A DNA stretch of 64,000 bases from UBA1930 sp943368475 (GTDB taxonomy: Bacteria > Bacteroidota > Bacteroidia > Chitinophagales > Chitinophagaceae), in contig CALRLF020000012.1 of NCBI GenBank assembly GCA_943368475.1, positions 1 to 64,000 of the forward strand. Direction: 5' to 3'. A model generated the notes under the pieces. The model had not been told where the DNA came from, searched no databases, and saw nothing but the letters and a program-made list of their open reading frames with translations. Below, piece after piece: positions 9,705 to 18,584 of the stretch. Each line of letters opens with the position of its first letter. Positions within the stretch are counted from its first letter, which is position 1. A program made the position numbers and the translations under genes.

Positions 9705-10832
9705 TTAAACTAAGGGAACATGCACAGCCACTAATGTGCCTTTATTTGCAGATGAATCCCACTCAACACTACCTTGTAAATAGGTTATTCTTGCTTTAAT
9801 ATTTTTAATACCAATGCCTTCGTTTAAAGAAACAGATGCTGAATTAAAGCCAATTCCGTTGTCTTCAATAGTACAGCTTATGCCATCTTTATCTTTTATT
9901 AAAGAAATATCCAACTGATTGGCATTTGCATGCTTAATTACATTGTTTACAGTTTCTTGAATAACACGGTATAAAATGATTTCAACATTATCCGACAACC
10001 GATTTTCTAATCCTTCGGTATGTAAATTTACTTTTAGTTTTTTATGATCCAGCTTATCCAAAAAGCTTTTTACTGCCGATGATAATCCAGATTTTAATAA
10101 AGCATTGGGCATCATATTATGACTAACACTTCTCACTTCTTTACAACTTTCATCTACCAATGCTAATGTTTTTTCTAGCAATGCAACATCTTGTTCATTA
10201 CTTATTTGAAGCTTAGATGCCAAGCTGGATAAATTCATTTTTACAGCACTCATCATTTGTCCAACACCATCATGCAAATCGCCTGCAATACGTTTGCGTT
10301 CTTTTTCTTCGGCTGTTAATACAGCTTTTGTGGCAAGATTTTGTTGCTCTAAAATAGCAGTTTGCATTTTGGTTTCTAGTACACTTTGTTTACGTTTATA
10401 TAATGCAAAAAGCAAAGCAATAGTAAGTATGGAACAAAGAGTGATAGCTGTAATAATAAGCTTTTGCTTTTCTATTTGTGCTTTTTGTAGTGCAAATTCT
10501 TTAGCTTGTTTATCAGCTTCGTAAGTAGCTCTTAAAGCATTAACTGTAGTTGTGTTAACACTGTCTTTCACCTTCACCATTTTATTTAAAAAAAGCAAAG
10601 CCTTTGCGTCTTCACCTTTAGATTGATAAGCTTCACTCATCAACTGTAAAGCTTTTTGAGTACTATTTTTATCGCTGGCTGTGTTAATCGTTATGTTCAA
10701 TATGTTAATTGCCGAGTCTACTTTTTTTTCTTCTAAATATTTTGTTGCAGCAGTTACCATACTGTCAATATTCGTTTGTGAATACGCAGTAGCAGAAAAA
10801 AAGAGTATACTTGTAAGTAAATATTGTTTCAT
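9705..10832 (-). CDS. Sensor histidine kinase, HisKA_3 (NarL-type partner) family
   Basis: 375 aa. A signal peptide (ends AYSQ) is followed by a short TPR-like periplasmic region (~20-125). One membrane segment, LIITAITLCSILTIALLFAL, lies at ~128-150. The HisKA_3 dimerisation helix contains GDLHDGVGQ with phospho-acceptor His187. The HATPase domain has an N-box NNVIKHA and the G-box EDNGIGF. Such kinases normally phosphorylate LuxR/NarL-type regulators, but none is adjacent. The neighbour upstream is an ABC exporter operon with its own terminator, so this is an orphan kinase within the window. The ligand is unknown. Confidence 0.88.
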   Translation of the reverse strand: MKQYLLTSILFFSATAYSQTNIDSMVTAATKYLEEKKVDSAINILNITINTASDKNSTQKALQLMSEAYQSKGEDAKALLFLNKMVKVKDSVNTTTVNALRATYEADKQAKEFALQKAQIEKQKLIITAITLCSILTIALLFALYKRKQSVLETKMQTAILEQQNLATKAVLTAEEKERKRIAGDLHDGVGQMMSAVKMNLSSLASKLQISNEQDVALLEKTLALVDESCKEVRSVSHNMMPNALLKSGLSSAVKSFLDKLDHKKLKVNLHTEGLENRLSDNVEIILYRVIQETVNNVIKHANANQLDISLIKDKDGISCTIEDNGIGFNSASVSLNEGIGIKNIKARITYLQGSVEWDSSANKGTLVAVHVPLV

Positions 10833-10855
10833 TGCTAATAACCACTAAAATAAAA

Positions 10856-10881
10856 ACGGTATTGCTAAAAAGCAATACCGT
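10856..10881 (-). terminator. Terminator of ABC-2 exporter operon
   Basis: ACGGTATTGC (10856-10865) and GCAATACCGT (10872-10881) form a perfect 10-bp stem with a 6-nt loop. On the minus strand a T-rich stretch follows, 26 nt past the permease stop codon. Confidence 0.75.
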
Positions 10882-10906
10882 CTATTGGGTACATCGGTGA
10901 ATATTA

Positions 10907-12244
10907 TTAATTTTTTCTAAAAGCCCATTGCCACATGGTTTTCCACGTTGCTTTTTTACCATACATTAAAATGCCTGTTCTGTAAATTTTACCAGCTAAC
11001 CAGGTAGTAGCTAAAAAGCCTACAACTAGGCAAACCATACTTGCTATTAGTTGAAAAACAGTAACGCCATCTGGCACACCATGTGCAATTCTTGCCATCA
11101 TTACAATTGGAGAGGTTAGCGGAAAAATACTTCCAAAAATAGCTAAGCCACTATTTGGGTCGTTTACAGCTTTGGTCATAATAACCATTGCAAAAATGAT
11201 TGGCATGGTTATAGGCAACATTAAACTCTGAGCATCTTGTGGGTCTTCGTTTACTGTACTACCAACTGCTGCAAATAACGATGAGTATAAAAAATATCCA
11301 CCTAAAAAGTAAAAGATAAAACAACCCAAAATTAATGGCCAGTTTATTTGACTCATGCCTTGCATAATGCCAGCCAATGCTCCACTTTGTTGTACTGCAT
11401 TACCAGCACCAACCATACCTGGTTGCATAGGCTGATTTTGCATTTGTCCCATCATACCAGGAAAAATTAGTGGCAATAAAAATTGTACACCAACCATTAA
11501 AACAATCCATATTAAAAATTGCACCAATCCTACAGTGCCAATGCCTGTTATTTTACCCATCATTAATTGAAAAGGTTTTACACTACTTACAATTACCTCA
11601 GCAATACGATTGGTTTTTTCTTCCATTACACCTCTCATTACCATACTACCATAAATGAAGAGAATAATGTAAATTAAGAATCCTGAAATAAAACCAACAC
11701 CATAGCTTAAGCCAGCTTTGGTTTCACTATCAGCTTTGCCTTGGGTAGACGCAAAGGTTACTTCATTTGTTTGTTGTAAACTATCCAATTGTGCTTTGGT
11801 TAAACCACTACTGGCCAGCATTTTCTTTTCTTCAATTACATTTTTAATACGACGCTGAATTTTTTCTCTCGTCATAATGCCAATGCTTTTACCCGAAACA
11901 ACTTGTAAAGAATCTTTATTGCTGTTTACGTCAAAGCTTTTTGGCACAAATACAAAGGCATCAATTTTTTTGCTTTCAATTTGTTTGTTTAACGATGCTG
12001 GTGTTTCACCTTTTACAAACTGAAAAATAATTTCATTGTCTTTATTTTTCAATTTGCCATCAAATACATTGGCTTCATCGGCTACAGCAATAGTAAAATT
12101 GTCGGAACTTTTTACCGAGAAGTAAATAATCGCTGCATAAAAAACAAAAATCAATAAAGGCAAACCAATGGTAGTAAGCAAAAAGGTTTTCTTTTGAACC
12201 CTGCTTAAAAATTCACGTTGTGCAATTAATAATATCTTATTCAT
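10907..12244 (-). CDS. ABC-2 type exporter permease (NatB-like)
   Basis: 445 aa from the ATG at 12244 (MNKILLIAQREF..); a farther upstream start at 12286 adds 14 polar residues and is less likely. One N-terminal membrane helix is followed by a large extracytoplasmic domain (~50-170) and about five C-terminal helices. This is the usual layout of NatB/YhaP-type permeases. A Met/Gln/Pro-rich loop (MMGQMQNQPMQPG) lies between helices. It is downstream of the ATP-binding gene, separated by 95 nt that hold a dispersed repeat. By family it exports sodium, drugs or another small molecule; the substrate is unknown. Confidence 0.85.
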   Translation of the reverse strand: MNKILLIAQREFLSRVQKKTFLLTTIGLPLLIFVFYAAIIYFSVKSSDNFTIAVADEANVFDGKLKNKDNEIIFQFVKGETPASLNKQIESKKIDAFVFVPKSFDVNSNKDSLQVVSGKSIGIMTREKIQRRIKNVIEEKKMLASSGLTKAQLDSLQQTNEVTFASTQGKADSETKAGLSYGVGFISGFLIYIILFIYGSMVMRGVMEEKTNRIAEVIVSSVKPFQLMMGKITGIGTVGLVQFLIWIVLMVGVQFLLPLIFPGMMGQMQNQPMQPGMVGAGNAVQQSGALAGIMQGMSQINWPLILGCFIFYFLGGYFLYSSLFAAVGSTVNEDPQDAQSLMLPITMPIIFAMVIMTKAVNDPNSGLAIFGSIFPLTSPIVMMARIAHGVPDGVTVFQLIASMVCLVVGFLATTWLAGKIYRTGILMYGKKATWKTMWQWAFRKN

Positions 12245-12283
12245 AAAATTCGTTGATTGTATTTTGGTTTTATTTTTTTTAGT

Positions 12284-12330
12284 CAACTGAGTTATCTCTA
12301 ATGAACTTCAGTTGCGTCGCACACTTGTAC
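12284..12330 (+). repeat. Dispersed TGGCGTCGCAC-type repeat, copy A
   Basis: This segment lies in the gap between the two ABC exporter genes. It begins CAACTGAG and contains GTTGCGTCGCACACTTG. It aligns along its length with the copies at 33953-34000 and 41277-41325, which share a CAGCTGTAGAATA-like start and a CGTCGCACNCTT core. Confidence 0.65.
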
Positions 12331-12339
12331 AATATAACT

Positions 12340-13275
12340 TTATTCAACAGGTTGAAAAGCCCTTGTTTTTGCTTTTGTACCTTCTACCAATCCAATAAAT
12401 ATTTCGTTTAAACTCGGCAATATTTCGTTGAAAGATTCTATCGTTATTTGTTGATCTAAAAAGTGTTTTAACACATCATTGCTTTTATAACCTTCGTTAA
12501 TTCTAACAGTTAATGCATTGGCTTTTTGTTCATCAACAGCAAACGCAGTACTATTAATATTGGCTGGTACTTCGTGCAACTTAATGCTGTACTTATTTTC
12601 TTTAAACTGTTGTTTTACTTCGGTTACAGTGCCATCTAAAATTTTCTTGCCTAAGTTTACCAAAACAATATGGTCGCAAATTTCTTCAACCTGTTCCATA
12701 CGATGTGTACTAAAAATAATGGTGCTTCCACGTTGAGCCAAGCCATAAATTTCATCTTTAATTAAGTTGGCATTTACAGGATCTAAACCACTAAAAGGTT
12801 CATCGAGAATAATTAGTTTAGGTTCGTGCAAAACAGTAATTACAAATTGTAGTTTTTGGCTCATGCCTTTACTCAAATCTTCTACTTTTTTATTCCACCA
12901 ACTCTCCATTTCTAGGCGTTTGAACCACCACTTGATTTTTTCCATGGCTTCGGTTTTGCTTAAACCTTTAAGTTGTGCTAAGTACAAAGCCTGTTCGCCA
13001 ATTTTCATTTTTTTGTACAGCCCACGTTCTTCGGGCATATAACCAATTTTCACTGCATCGTTCAAGGCATCAAAAGGTTTACCATCAAATGTAATGCTGC
13101 CATTATCTGGATAAAAAATTCCCGTAATCATTCTGATGAGGGTGGTTTTACCAGCTCCATTAGGGCCTAATAAACCAAAGATGCTTCCTTTAGCTATGTT
13201 GAAACTTATGTCATCAACTGCTTTTTGGGTTGCAAAGTATTTTTGTAAATTTTTTAGTTCCAGAATTTTTTCCAT
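12340..13275 (-). CDS. ABC transporter ATP-binding protein (exporter)
   Basis: 311 aa from ATG 13275 (MEKILELKNL); the frame is open nine codons further. Walker A is GPNGAGKTT, the signature is LSKGMSQKLQFV, Walker B is LIILDEPFSGLDP and the H-loop is STHRMEQ. The ~90-residue C-terminal extension resembles the DUF4162-type domain of NatA-like exporters. It pairs with the ABC-2 permease downstream. It is divergent from the S1/P1 nuclease gene, with 164 nt between start codons available for both promoters. Confidence 0.92.
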   Translation of the reverse strand: MEKILELKNLQKYFATQKAVDDISFNIAKGSIFGLLGPNGAGKTTLIRMITGIFYPDNGSITFDGKPFDALNDAVKIGYMPEERGLYKKMKIGEQALYLAQLKGLSKTEAMEKIKWWFKRLEMESWWNKKVEDLSKGMSQKLQFVITVLHEPKLIILDEPFSGLDPVNANLIKDEIYGLAQRGSTIIFSTHRMEQVEEICDHIVLVNLGKKILDGTVTEVKQQFKENKYSIKLHEVPANINSTAFAVDEQKANALTVRINEGYKSNDVLKHFLDQQITIESFNEILPSLNEIFIGLVEGTKAKTRAFQPVE

Positions 13276-13439
13276 ACAATTTTTTTTGAGATTAAAATGC
13301 AATGCTTTGCACTATTTGTAGAAGATTTTTAAAAATATTACAGTTTGCGTAAACCTACAAGTAAAATATTGTATTGCCATAAGCCAGTTCTAGTTTTAAG
13401 TTCATTTACTGTACATTGCAATCCTCAAAATAGTTGAAC

Positions 13440-14435
13440 ATGGAAAAAGGATTTGTAAGAGTTGTGTTAGTAGTATTGTGTTTTGGATTAATTAGTTGGG
13501 GTTCGTTGGTACATAAAACGGTTCATCAGTTGGCTATTTATCAGCTGCCAGATGCAATGCATCCTTTTTTTTATGCCCATGCCGATTACTTAATTAAAAA
13601 TGCTACCCGACCCGATAGCAGAAGAAATCAAGATTCAACAGAAGCTACCAAACACTTTATTGATTTTGAATTATATGGTAAAGATGCAGCTCATACCATG
13701 CCGTTTAATTGGAATGATGCTGTTGCCAAATACAACGAAGACACCCTTAAGAAATATGGTTATGTGCCTTATGTTATAATTGACATGCAAAAAAAATTAA
13801 CCCATGCGTTTAAAATGGGATTAAAGGATAGTATTTTATTTTATGCTGCCGATTTAGGGCATTACATTGGCGATGCTCATGTGCCATTGCACACTACTGA
13901 AAATTATGATGGTCAGTTAACCAATCAAAAAGGTATTCACTCTTTGTGGGAGTCAATGGTGCCAGAAATTGAGTTGGAACAATTTAACCTCTACACTACA
14001 CATAAAGCTACTTACATTAAAAATAAAGAGGCTGCTATTTGGGGTGTTTTGAGAAAGTCTTATTCGTTGGTAAAAGATGTGCTTGAAAAAGAAATTGAAG
14101 TAACACAAATAGTTGGGGCAGATAAAAAATATCGCATTCAAATACGAAGAGGGAAAGAAGTTAAGTACTACACCAGCGAATTTGCCAAAGCCTATTATCA
14201 GGTATTGAAAAGTAGCATTAATGAGCAATTATTATCATCTAGCCAAATGATTACTGATTTTTGGTTCACAGCTTGGGTAGATGCAGGCAAGCCAAATCTT
14301 ACAAAATTGTTCAACGAATCTTTATCTGTAGAACAACAAAAAAATATGGATAACGAATTGCAATCGTTTCAGAATAACTCACTATTGAAAGACAAACTAC
14401 TTAAAGCTAAAGAAAAAGTCAAAGAAGAGGAGTAG
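13440..14435 (+). CDS. S1/P1-type zinc nuclease or phospholipase C family protein, secreted
   Basis: 331 aa from the ATG at 13440; a TTG two codons upstream is also in frame. The signal peptide is followed by WGSLVHKTVHQLA, which matches the N-terminal Trp plus His zinc-ligand pattern of S1/P1 nucleases and bacterial zinc phospholipase C. Other ligand-like motifs are ADYLIKNATRPDSR, HFIDFE and ADLGHYIGDAHVPLH. It is expected to act outside the cytoplasm on nucleic acids or phosphate esters. It is followed 74 nt later by a caspase-like protease gene on the same strand, with a perfect hairpin in between. Whether DNA, RNA or phospholipid is the substrate cannot be told. Confidence 0.82.
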   Translation: MEKGFVRVVLVVLCFGLISWGSLVHKTVHQLAIYQLPDAMHPFFYAHADYLIKNATRPDSRRNQDSTEATKHFIDFELYGKDAAHTMPFNWNDAVAKYNEDTLKKYGYVPYVIIDMQKKLTHAFKMGLKDSILFYAADLGHYIGDAHVPLHTTENYDGQLTNQKGIHSLWESMVPEIELEQFNLYTTHKATYIKNKEAAIWGVLRKSYSLVKDVLEKEIEVTQIVGADKKYRIQIRRGKEVKYYTSEFAKAYYQVLKSSINEQLLSSSQMITDFWFTAWVDAGKPNLTKLFNESLSVEQQKNMDNELQSFQNNSLLKDKLLKAKEKVKEEE

Positions 14436-14466
14436 TCTTGATGTTTTCGTTCATGAATATCTGTGC

Positions 14467-14506
14467 AGTATTTGTTTTACATTTGAGAAGATGTAAAACA
14501 AATACT
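14467..14506 (+). promoter_or_regulatory. Perfect 16-bp hairpin ending 3 nt before a start codon
   Basis: The left arm is 14467-14482 and the right arm 14491-14506, fully complementary, with loop TTGAGAAG. The ATG of the caspase-like gene is at 14510. No T run follows, so it does not look like a simple terminator; it covers the ribosome landing zone. Confidence 0.6.
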
Positions 14507-14509
14507 ATC

Positions 14510-16483
14510 ATGTACAAAAAGCTACTTATTTTAATCGCATTATTTTTTTCTTTTAATAGCAGCATGCTTGCTCAAAAGAAAATTGCATTAATTGTTGCTG
14601 TTGCTAAGTATCCCCAAGAACAACGTGATTGGAAAAAACTCAGCTCGGATAAAGATTTATTTTACATAAGGCAAGCATTATTAAGCAATGGATTTGCTTT
14701 ACAAGACATTGATACATTAACCGATGCAAAAGCTACTAAAGATGCAATGGTTAAAGCATTGGATGCTTTAACAGCAAAGGCAAAAACTGGAGATATTGTT
14801 TACTTTCATTTTTCGGGACATGGGCAGCAAATTCAAGACGACCCTAAAGATGGAGTTTTAGATGAAGCTGATGGATACGATGAAGCATTAATTCCCTATG
14901 ATGCAAAAGGCAAGTGGGATAATGTAGATTATCATGGTGAAAAGCATTTTAGAGATGATTTGTTGGGTGATAAGTTAACTGCATTAAGAAAAAAAGTAGG
15001 GTTGTTGGGTAGTGTTGTTGTTGTTATAGATGCATGCCATAGTGGAACAGCTACCAGAAGTGCAGGCATAGTAAGAGGCGATCCAATTCCTTGTCAGCGT
15101 TATGGCTATAAGCCCAATGTTGTGATTGATTTAAACAAGAATCCTGAAGTTGGATTGCTTGAAAATATGGGTAAAGACATGGGGGCTCTGGTTGTTTTTA
15201 GTGGAAGTAGTCCCAACCAAGTAAACAGAGAAACGAAAGATGATAAAGGCAATAATGTGGGTTCTTTATCCTATGCATTTGCAAAAAGTATTACCAATTT
15301 ACCAGCAAATGCCAACTATCAAAAACTCTTCGAAAAAATAAAAGCAATTATTCAGGCCGATGAACCTACACAGGTTCCAATGTTTGAAGGTAATGCTGCA
15401 TTAAAAGTATTCAGTAATCAATACACTGTATTAAAGGAAATTATTATTGCTGATATGTTTTTGAACAATGCTAAAAATGGGTTTAACGATACTACTTTTT
15501 TTATTGGTAGAGGTGCTTATAACAATATTCGTACAGGCACAACCATTAAAGTATTAAAGCAAGGTGATACAGCAATTTTTTGCAGGGCTGTTGTAAAGGA
15601 AGTAAATGCTTTTCAAAGTATTTGTGTTGCCGAGAAATCAATGCCTAAAACAAACACTTATGAAGTGAAAATTGATGAGCTGAGTTATGGTTCTATTGCA
15701 GCGTCTTACTTAATTCGAAATAAGGCTAAGGCTAAAAAAATTGAAAACCAGTTAAGCGATTTTTTTAAGCCTCAAGCTTTTCTCTCAATGAATGAAAATC
15801 CAGATTATACAATAAGCATTGATACTGCTGCAAAAGGCAAACTATTTAAAATTGAACTATATGAAAAGAACGACAGTGTTCGATATGCGGTATCAATAAA
15901 AAATTCGGATAGTTTATCACTGGATGATTTAGAAACGATGTTGGAAGATATTAAGAAAGGCATGCGGGTTCGATATTTAAGAAAAATGGACGATGGTGGT
16001 AGCCTTGCGTCGTATGTGAAAGTAGAGATAGTTCCTGAAAATAAAAAAGACACCACTAATGAGTTGATATTGTATCCAAATGATGATTTTAGTTTGGTAT
16101 TAACTAGTAACTACGAAGGAGAACTTTATTACACTATATTGGATTTATTGCCTGATAATGATGTAAAAGTATTGATACCCGATTCAGCTCGTTATGCTGC
16201 TGATTATTCTATACGTAAAGGGCAGGTAATTAAAATACCAATGGGTGCCGATAGTACTAGTTTAACTGGTAAGGAATTTTTAAAAGTTATTTTTACAACC
16301 AAGCCAATCGACTTACGTCCTTCTTTCGAAAAGTTTAGAACAAGAAGTGTTGCAGCAAAACCTATGGAAAAAATGATGGATGATTTATTTCCAAAAGATA
16401 AGTATACGAAAACAAGAGCTGGTATTGTTAAGCTAGATGATATTGCCATAGCAACTGCTGGCTTTACATTGAAGAAGCGATGA
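14510..16483 (+). CDS. Secreted caspase-like (C14 metacaspase-type) protease with DUF4384-like domain
   Basis: 657 aa from ATG 14510, chosen because it gives a clean signal peptide (MYKKLLILIALFF.. MLAQ). The frame is open to 14438, but that would place the signal internally. The caspase p20 domain spans ~25-270, with the catalytic dyad in HFSGHGQQ (His104) and VIDACHSG (Cys176). A middle region without recognised domain follows. Residues ~480-600 resemble DUF4384 (LILYPNDDFSLVLTS, LYYTILDLLPDN), a companion of bacterial caspases. It probably acts in the periplasm or outside. It is the second gene after the S1/P1 nuclease and ends at a bidirectional terminator. Confidence 0.85.
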   Translation: MYKKLLILIALFFSFNSSMLAQKKIALIVAVAKYPQEQRDWKKLSSDKDLFYIRQALLSNGFALQDIDTLTDAKATKDAMVKALDALTAKAKTGDIVYFHFSGHGQQIQDDPKDGVLDEADGYDEALIPYDAKGKWDNVDYHGEKHFRDDLLGDKLTALRKKVGLLGSVVVVIDACHSGTATRSAGIVRGDPIPCQRYGYKPNVVIDLNKNPEVGLLENMGKDMGALVVFSGSSPNQVNRETKDDKGNNVGSLSYAFAKSITNLPANANYQKLFEKIKAIIQADEPTQVPMFEGNAALKVFSNQYTVLKEIIIADMFLNNAKNGFNDTTFFIGRGAYNNIRTGTTIKVLKQGDTAIFCRAVVKEVNAFQSICVAEKSMPKTNTYEVKIDELSYGSIAASYLIRNKAKAKKIENQLSDFFKPQAFLSMNENPDYTISIDTAAKGKLFKIELYEKNDSVRYAVSIKNSDSLSLDDLETMLEDIKKGMRVRYLRKMDDGGSLASYVKVEIVPENKKDTTNELILYPNDDFSLVLTSNYEGELYYTILDLLPDNDVKVLIPDSARYAADYSIRKGQVIKIPMGADSTSLTGKEFLKVIFTTKPIDLRPSFEKFRTRSVAAKPMEKMMDDLFPKDKYTKTRAGIVKLDDIAIATAGFTLKKR

Positions 16484-16494
16484 AGATGAGAGCC

Positions 16495-16542
16495 AATCAA
16501 TAAAAAAGTCTTGCAATTTACTGCAAGACTTTTTTATTGATA
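16495..16542. terminator. Bidirectional terminator, ~18-20 bp perfect stem
   Basis: Arms 16498-16515 and 16522-16539 are fully complementary around the loop ATTTAC, with A and T runs at the outer ends on both strands. It lies between the convergent caspase and astacin genes. Confidence 0.85.
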
Positions 16543-16557
16543 TGATATTTTAAGTTA

Positions 16558-17790
16558 TCATTTTACCATTACTGCACTACTAGGGTTAAATGTAATTAAC
16601 TCTTTTAGTTCATCATCTTTAATTAAGAAAACCCTAAACCAAACTTTTACTTTTTTACCAGAAACGGTAGTTGGTAATTCTGTAGATGGAATAAATATTT
16701 CAAAATCTTTTTTGCTCTTATTTAGGCTAAAACTTTGCCCTGCTGGTAATGTTATTTTTTTAAGACTACCTGCATTGTTGTTAATGTTGTAGTTTTTGCT
16801 GGTGGTAGGAATGAATCTATTTTCTTCATCTAAAATAAAACTTACATAATATAAACTAGCTTCTTTGCCTGCACAACTAATCGAAAATGAAGGGTAAATA
16901 CTTAATCCATTTTTACTGCTGTTATTTTCTACCATAGTAGCTCCTAGATTAGAAATGGCAACCCTTGCAACCTCATTGGTTCTTTCTCCTTTAGGATATA
17001 AAGCAGCTACCAAAGCTTTATCACCTTCCGATAATTCATAATTCCAACCAACTGCATAACCATCTTGCGTATCCCAACGAGAAATAGGGTAGTGCATAAT
17101 AGATTTTGCATCGTACTTAGTACCATTGGTATAGCTCATGTTGTACTTTTGAAACAACTGACCATCTACCATGTTTTTATCCCAACCTTGGGTAAGTTTT
17201 AAACGGGCATATACAATTTCTTTATTCCATTTAATGCCCGAAGCTGGACTCATGTGTTCGTGCATTAAACCAATAGCATGACCAAATTCATGTAATACAG
17301 TTCCTTTTAGAGATTTGTCAGTTACTAAATTGGTGGTATCAAAGTGCATGGTAAATTCATTGGCATCTCTCATTAAACATCTAATGCCCAAGCCCATTGT
17401 AACGTGGCCATGATTGCCTTTTGTATCACCTAAATAAACACGTATTTGTGCCTCACCACTTTCTACAAAGTTGAATTTTAAGTTGCCATATTTTTCCCAT
17501 TCTTTAGCATAGCTTTTTACCTTTTCTTTAAGTTTAGGGCTACCACTCAATAACCTAACATTTAAGGTTTTCCCATTATCCCATAAAAAACTATTGTCTG
17601 CCAATCCACGACTTGGTTTAGTGGTATCCAATGCAAAACTGTTGGTGGGGTCTTCAGTACCACAACCAACAAAATTTGTTTTTTGTGTAGCTGGTTTTGA
17701 AGGTGTTTTTACTTTAACTTGTGCTTGTGTGGTTTGTATAGCAAATAAACCAATTGTTGCAAACAAGAGATAGGGAAGCTTACGTGTCAT
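16558..17790 (-). CDS. Astacin-type M12A zinc metalloprotease, secreted
   Basis: 410 aa. A signal peptide ends near TTQAQ. The protease domain holds the complete zinc motif HEFGHAIGLMHEH: His167, catalytic Glu168, His171 and His177. The Met-turn region is SIMHYP. A ~130-residue C-terminal domain (VARVAISNLGATM.. VKVWFRVFLI) has no family name I recognise. It is shared with the degenerate paralogue at 47094-48263. Extracellular or periplasmic proteolysis is expected. It is a single gene convergent with the caspase gene. Confidence 0.9.
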   Translation of the reverse strand: MTRKLPYLLFATIGLFAIQTTQAQVKVKTPSKPATQKTNFVGCGTEDPTNSFALDTTKPSRGLADNSFLWDNGKTLNVRLLSGSPKLKEKVKSYAKEWEKYGNLKFNFVESGEAQIRVYLGDTKGNHGHVTMGLGIRCLMRDANEFTMHFDTTNLVTDKSLKGTVLHEFGHAIGLMHEHMSPASGIKWNKEIVYARLKLTQGWDKNMVDGQLFQKYNMSYTNGTKYDAKSIMHYPISRWDTQDGYAVGWNYELSEGDKALVAALYPKGERTNEVARVAISNLGATMVENNSSKNGLSIYPSFSISCAGKEASLYYVSFILDEENRFIPTTSKNYNINNNAGSLKKITLPAGQSFSLNKSKKDFEIFIPSTELPTTVSGKKVKVWFRVFLIKDDELKELITFNPSSAVMVK

Positions 17791-17872
17791 TTTTTAAAGT
17801 TTTAAGTTGTTGTAAAGTAAATGTATCAGTATGGATATTACAATACCCAATTCATGGTATTTGAAAATTTTA

Positions 17873-18499
17873 TTAATACATCCACAATAAGATTGGTTTT
17901 TTAGAATTTGCTATATGTGCAGAAAGTTCTTTTAGAAATGTATAAGAAACCATAGGGCAACCTAAACTATTACAAATGAGATAATCCGTTTCTTCATCAG
18001 GAACACAATCGTAAGCATGTAAAACTATAAATCGTTCATAAGCATTGTTATTGGTACTATCTAATCCATGTAGTTTAAATGCAGTACCAAAACGGCCATC
18101 GTATTTTTTTCCTACCTTATATTTTCCTATTGCACTGCAACCACATTCAGGGGTGTTCGAAAATTGAGCATTACGTAAATAAATATTGTTGCAACTGCCA
18201 TGTGCAACCAATCCTTTTGATACAATTGTATCATTCACTAAATCATAAACAAAAAATCTGTTTTTGTTGCTAGGTAAACTCATATCTACCAAGAAACAAA
18301 TTGTATTGTTGTATTTTTTTTGCTGAATAAATTGCTTTGCTGCTATTGCTTTTGTCTGAAGTTTTTTTACATAAGCATTATTCGTAAAATTTATAGCTGT
18401 AGTTGAATAATTATGCTGTTTTGCAAGTGTGGGAACAGTATAATAAATATCAGAAGTACATGCACACAAAAGGAATATCGTTAATTGACATTTTCTCAT
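17873..18499 (-). CDS. YkuD_2-type murein L,D-transpeptidase catalytic domain protein
   Basis: 208 aa with a signal or lipoprotein-like N-terminus (LLCACTSD). The conserved core includes FFVYDLVNDTIVSKGLVAHGS, GCSAIGKYKVG, FKLHGLD, VLHAYDCVPDEE and the catalytic SLGCPMVS with the expected Cys. This matches the YkuD_2 family annotated as a murein L,D-transpeptidase catalytic domain. It should act in the periplasm on peptidoglycan or related substrates. It lies 82 nt upstream of the astacin gene on the same strand. True transpeptidase activity has not been shown for many members of this subfamily. Confidence 0.8.
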   Translation of the reverse strand: MRKCQLTIFLLCACTSDIYYTVPTLAKQHNYSTTAINFTNNAYVKKLQTKAIAAKQFIQQKKYNNTICFLVDMSLPSNKNRFFVYDLVNDTIVSKGLVAHGSCNNIYLRNAQFSNTPECGCSAIGKYKVGKKYDGRFGTAFKLHGLDSTNNNAYERFIVLHAYDCVPDEETDYLICNSLGCPMVSYTFLKELSAHIANSKKPILLWMY

Positions 18500-18535
18500 G
18501 CTGCTAAAGATTCAGCATAGCGTTTTTCCCATAAA

Positions 18536-18564
18536 AAAAGCTATCCAAAAAGTGGATAGCTTTT
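18536..18564 (-). terminator. Terminator of dxs
   Basis: AAAAGCTATCC (18536-18546) pairs with GGATAGCTTTT (18554-18564) around a 7-nt loop. On the minus strand the stem is followed by a T run, 21 nt past the dxs stop. Confidence 0.75.
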
Positions 18565-18584
18565 GATGTATTTATTTTGTAACA

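Noticed and set aside
14438..14509. Upstream start for the caspase-like protein
   Set aside because: It would place the signal peptide 24 residues inside the protein; the ATG at 14510 gives a normal signal peptide.
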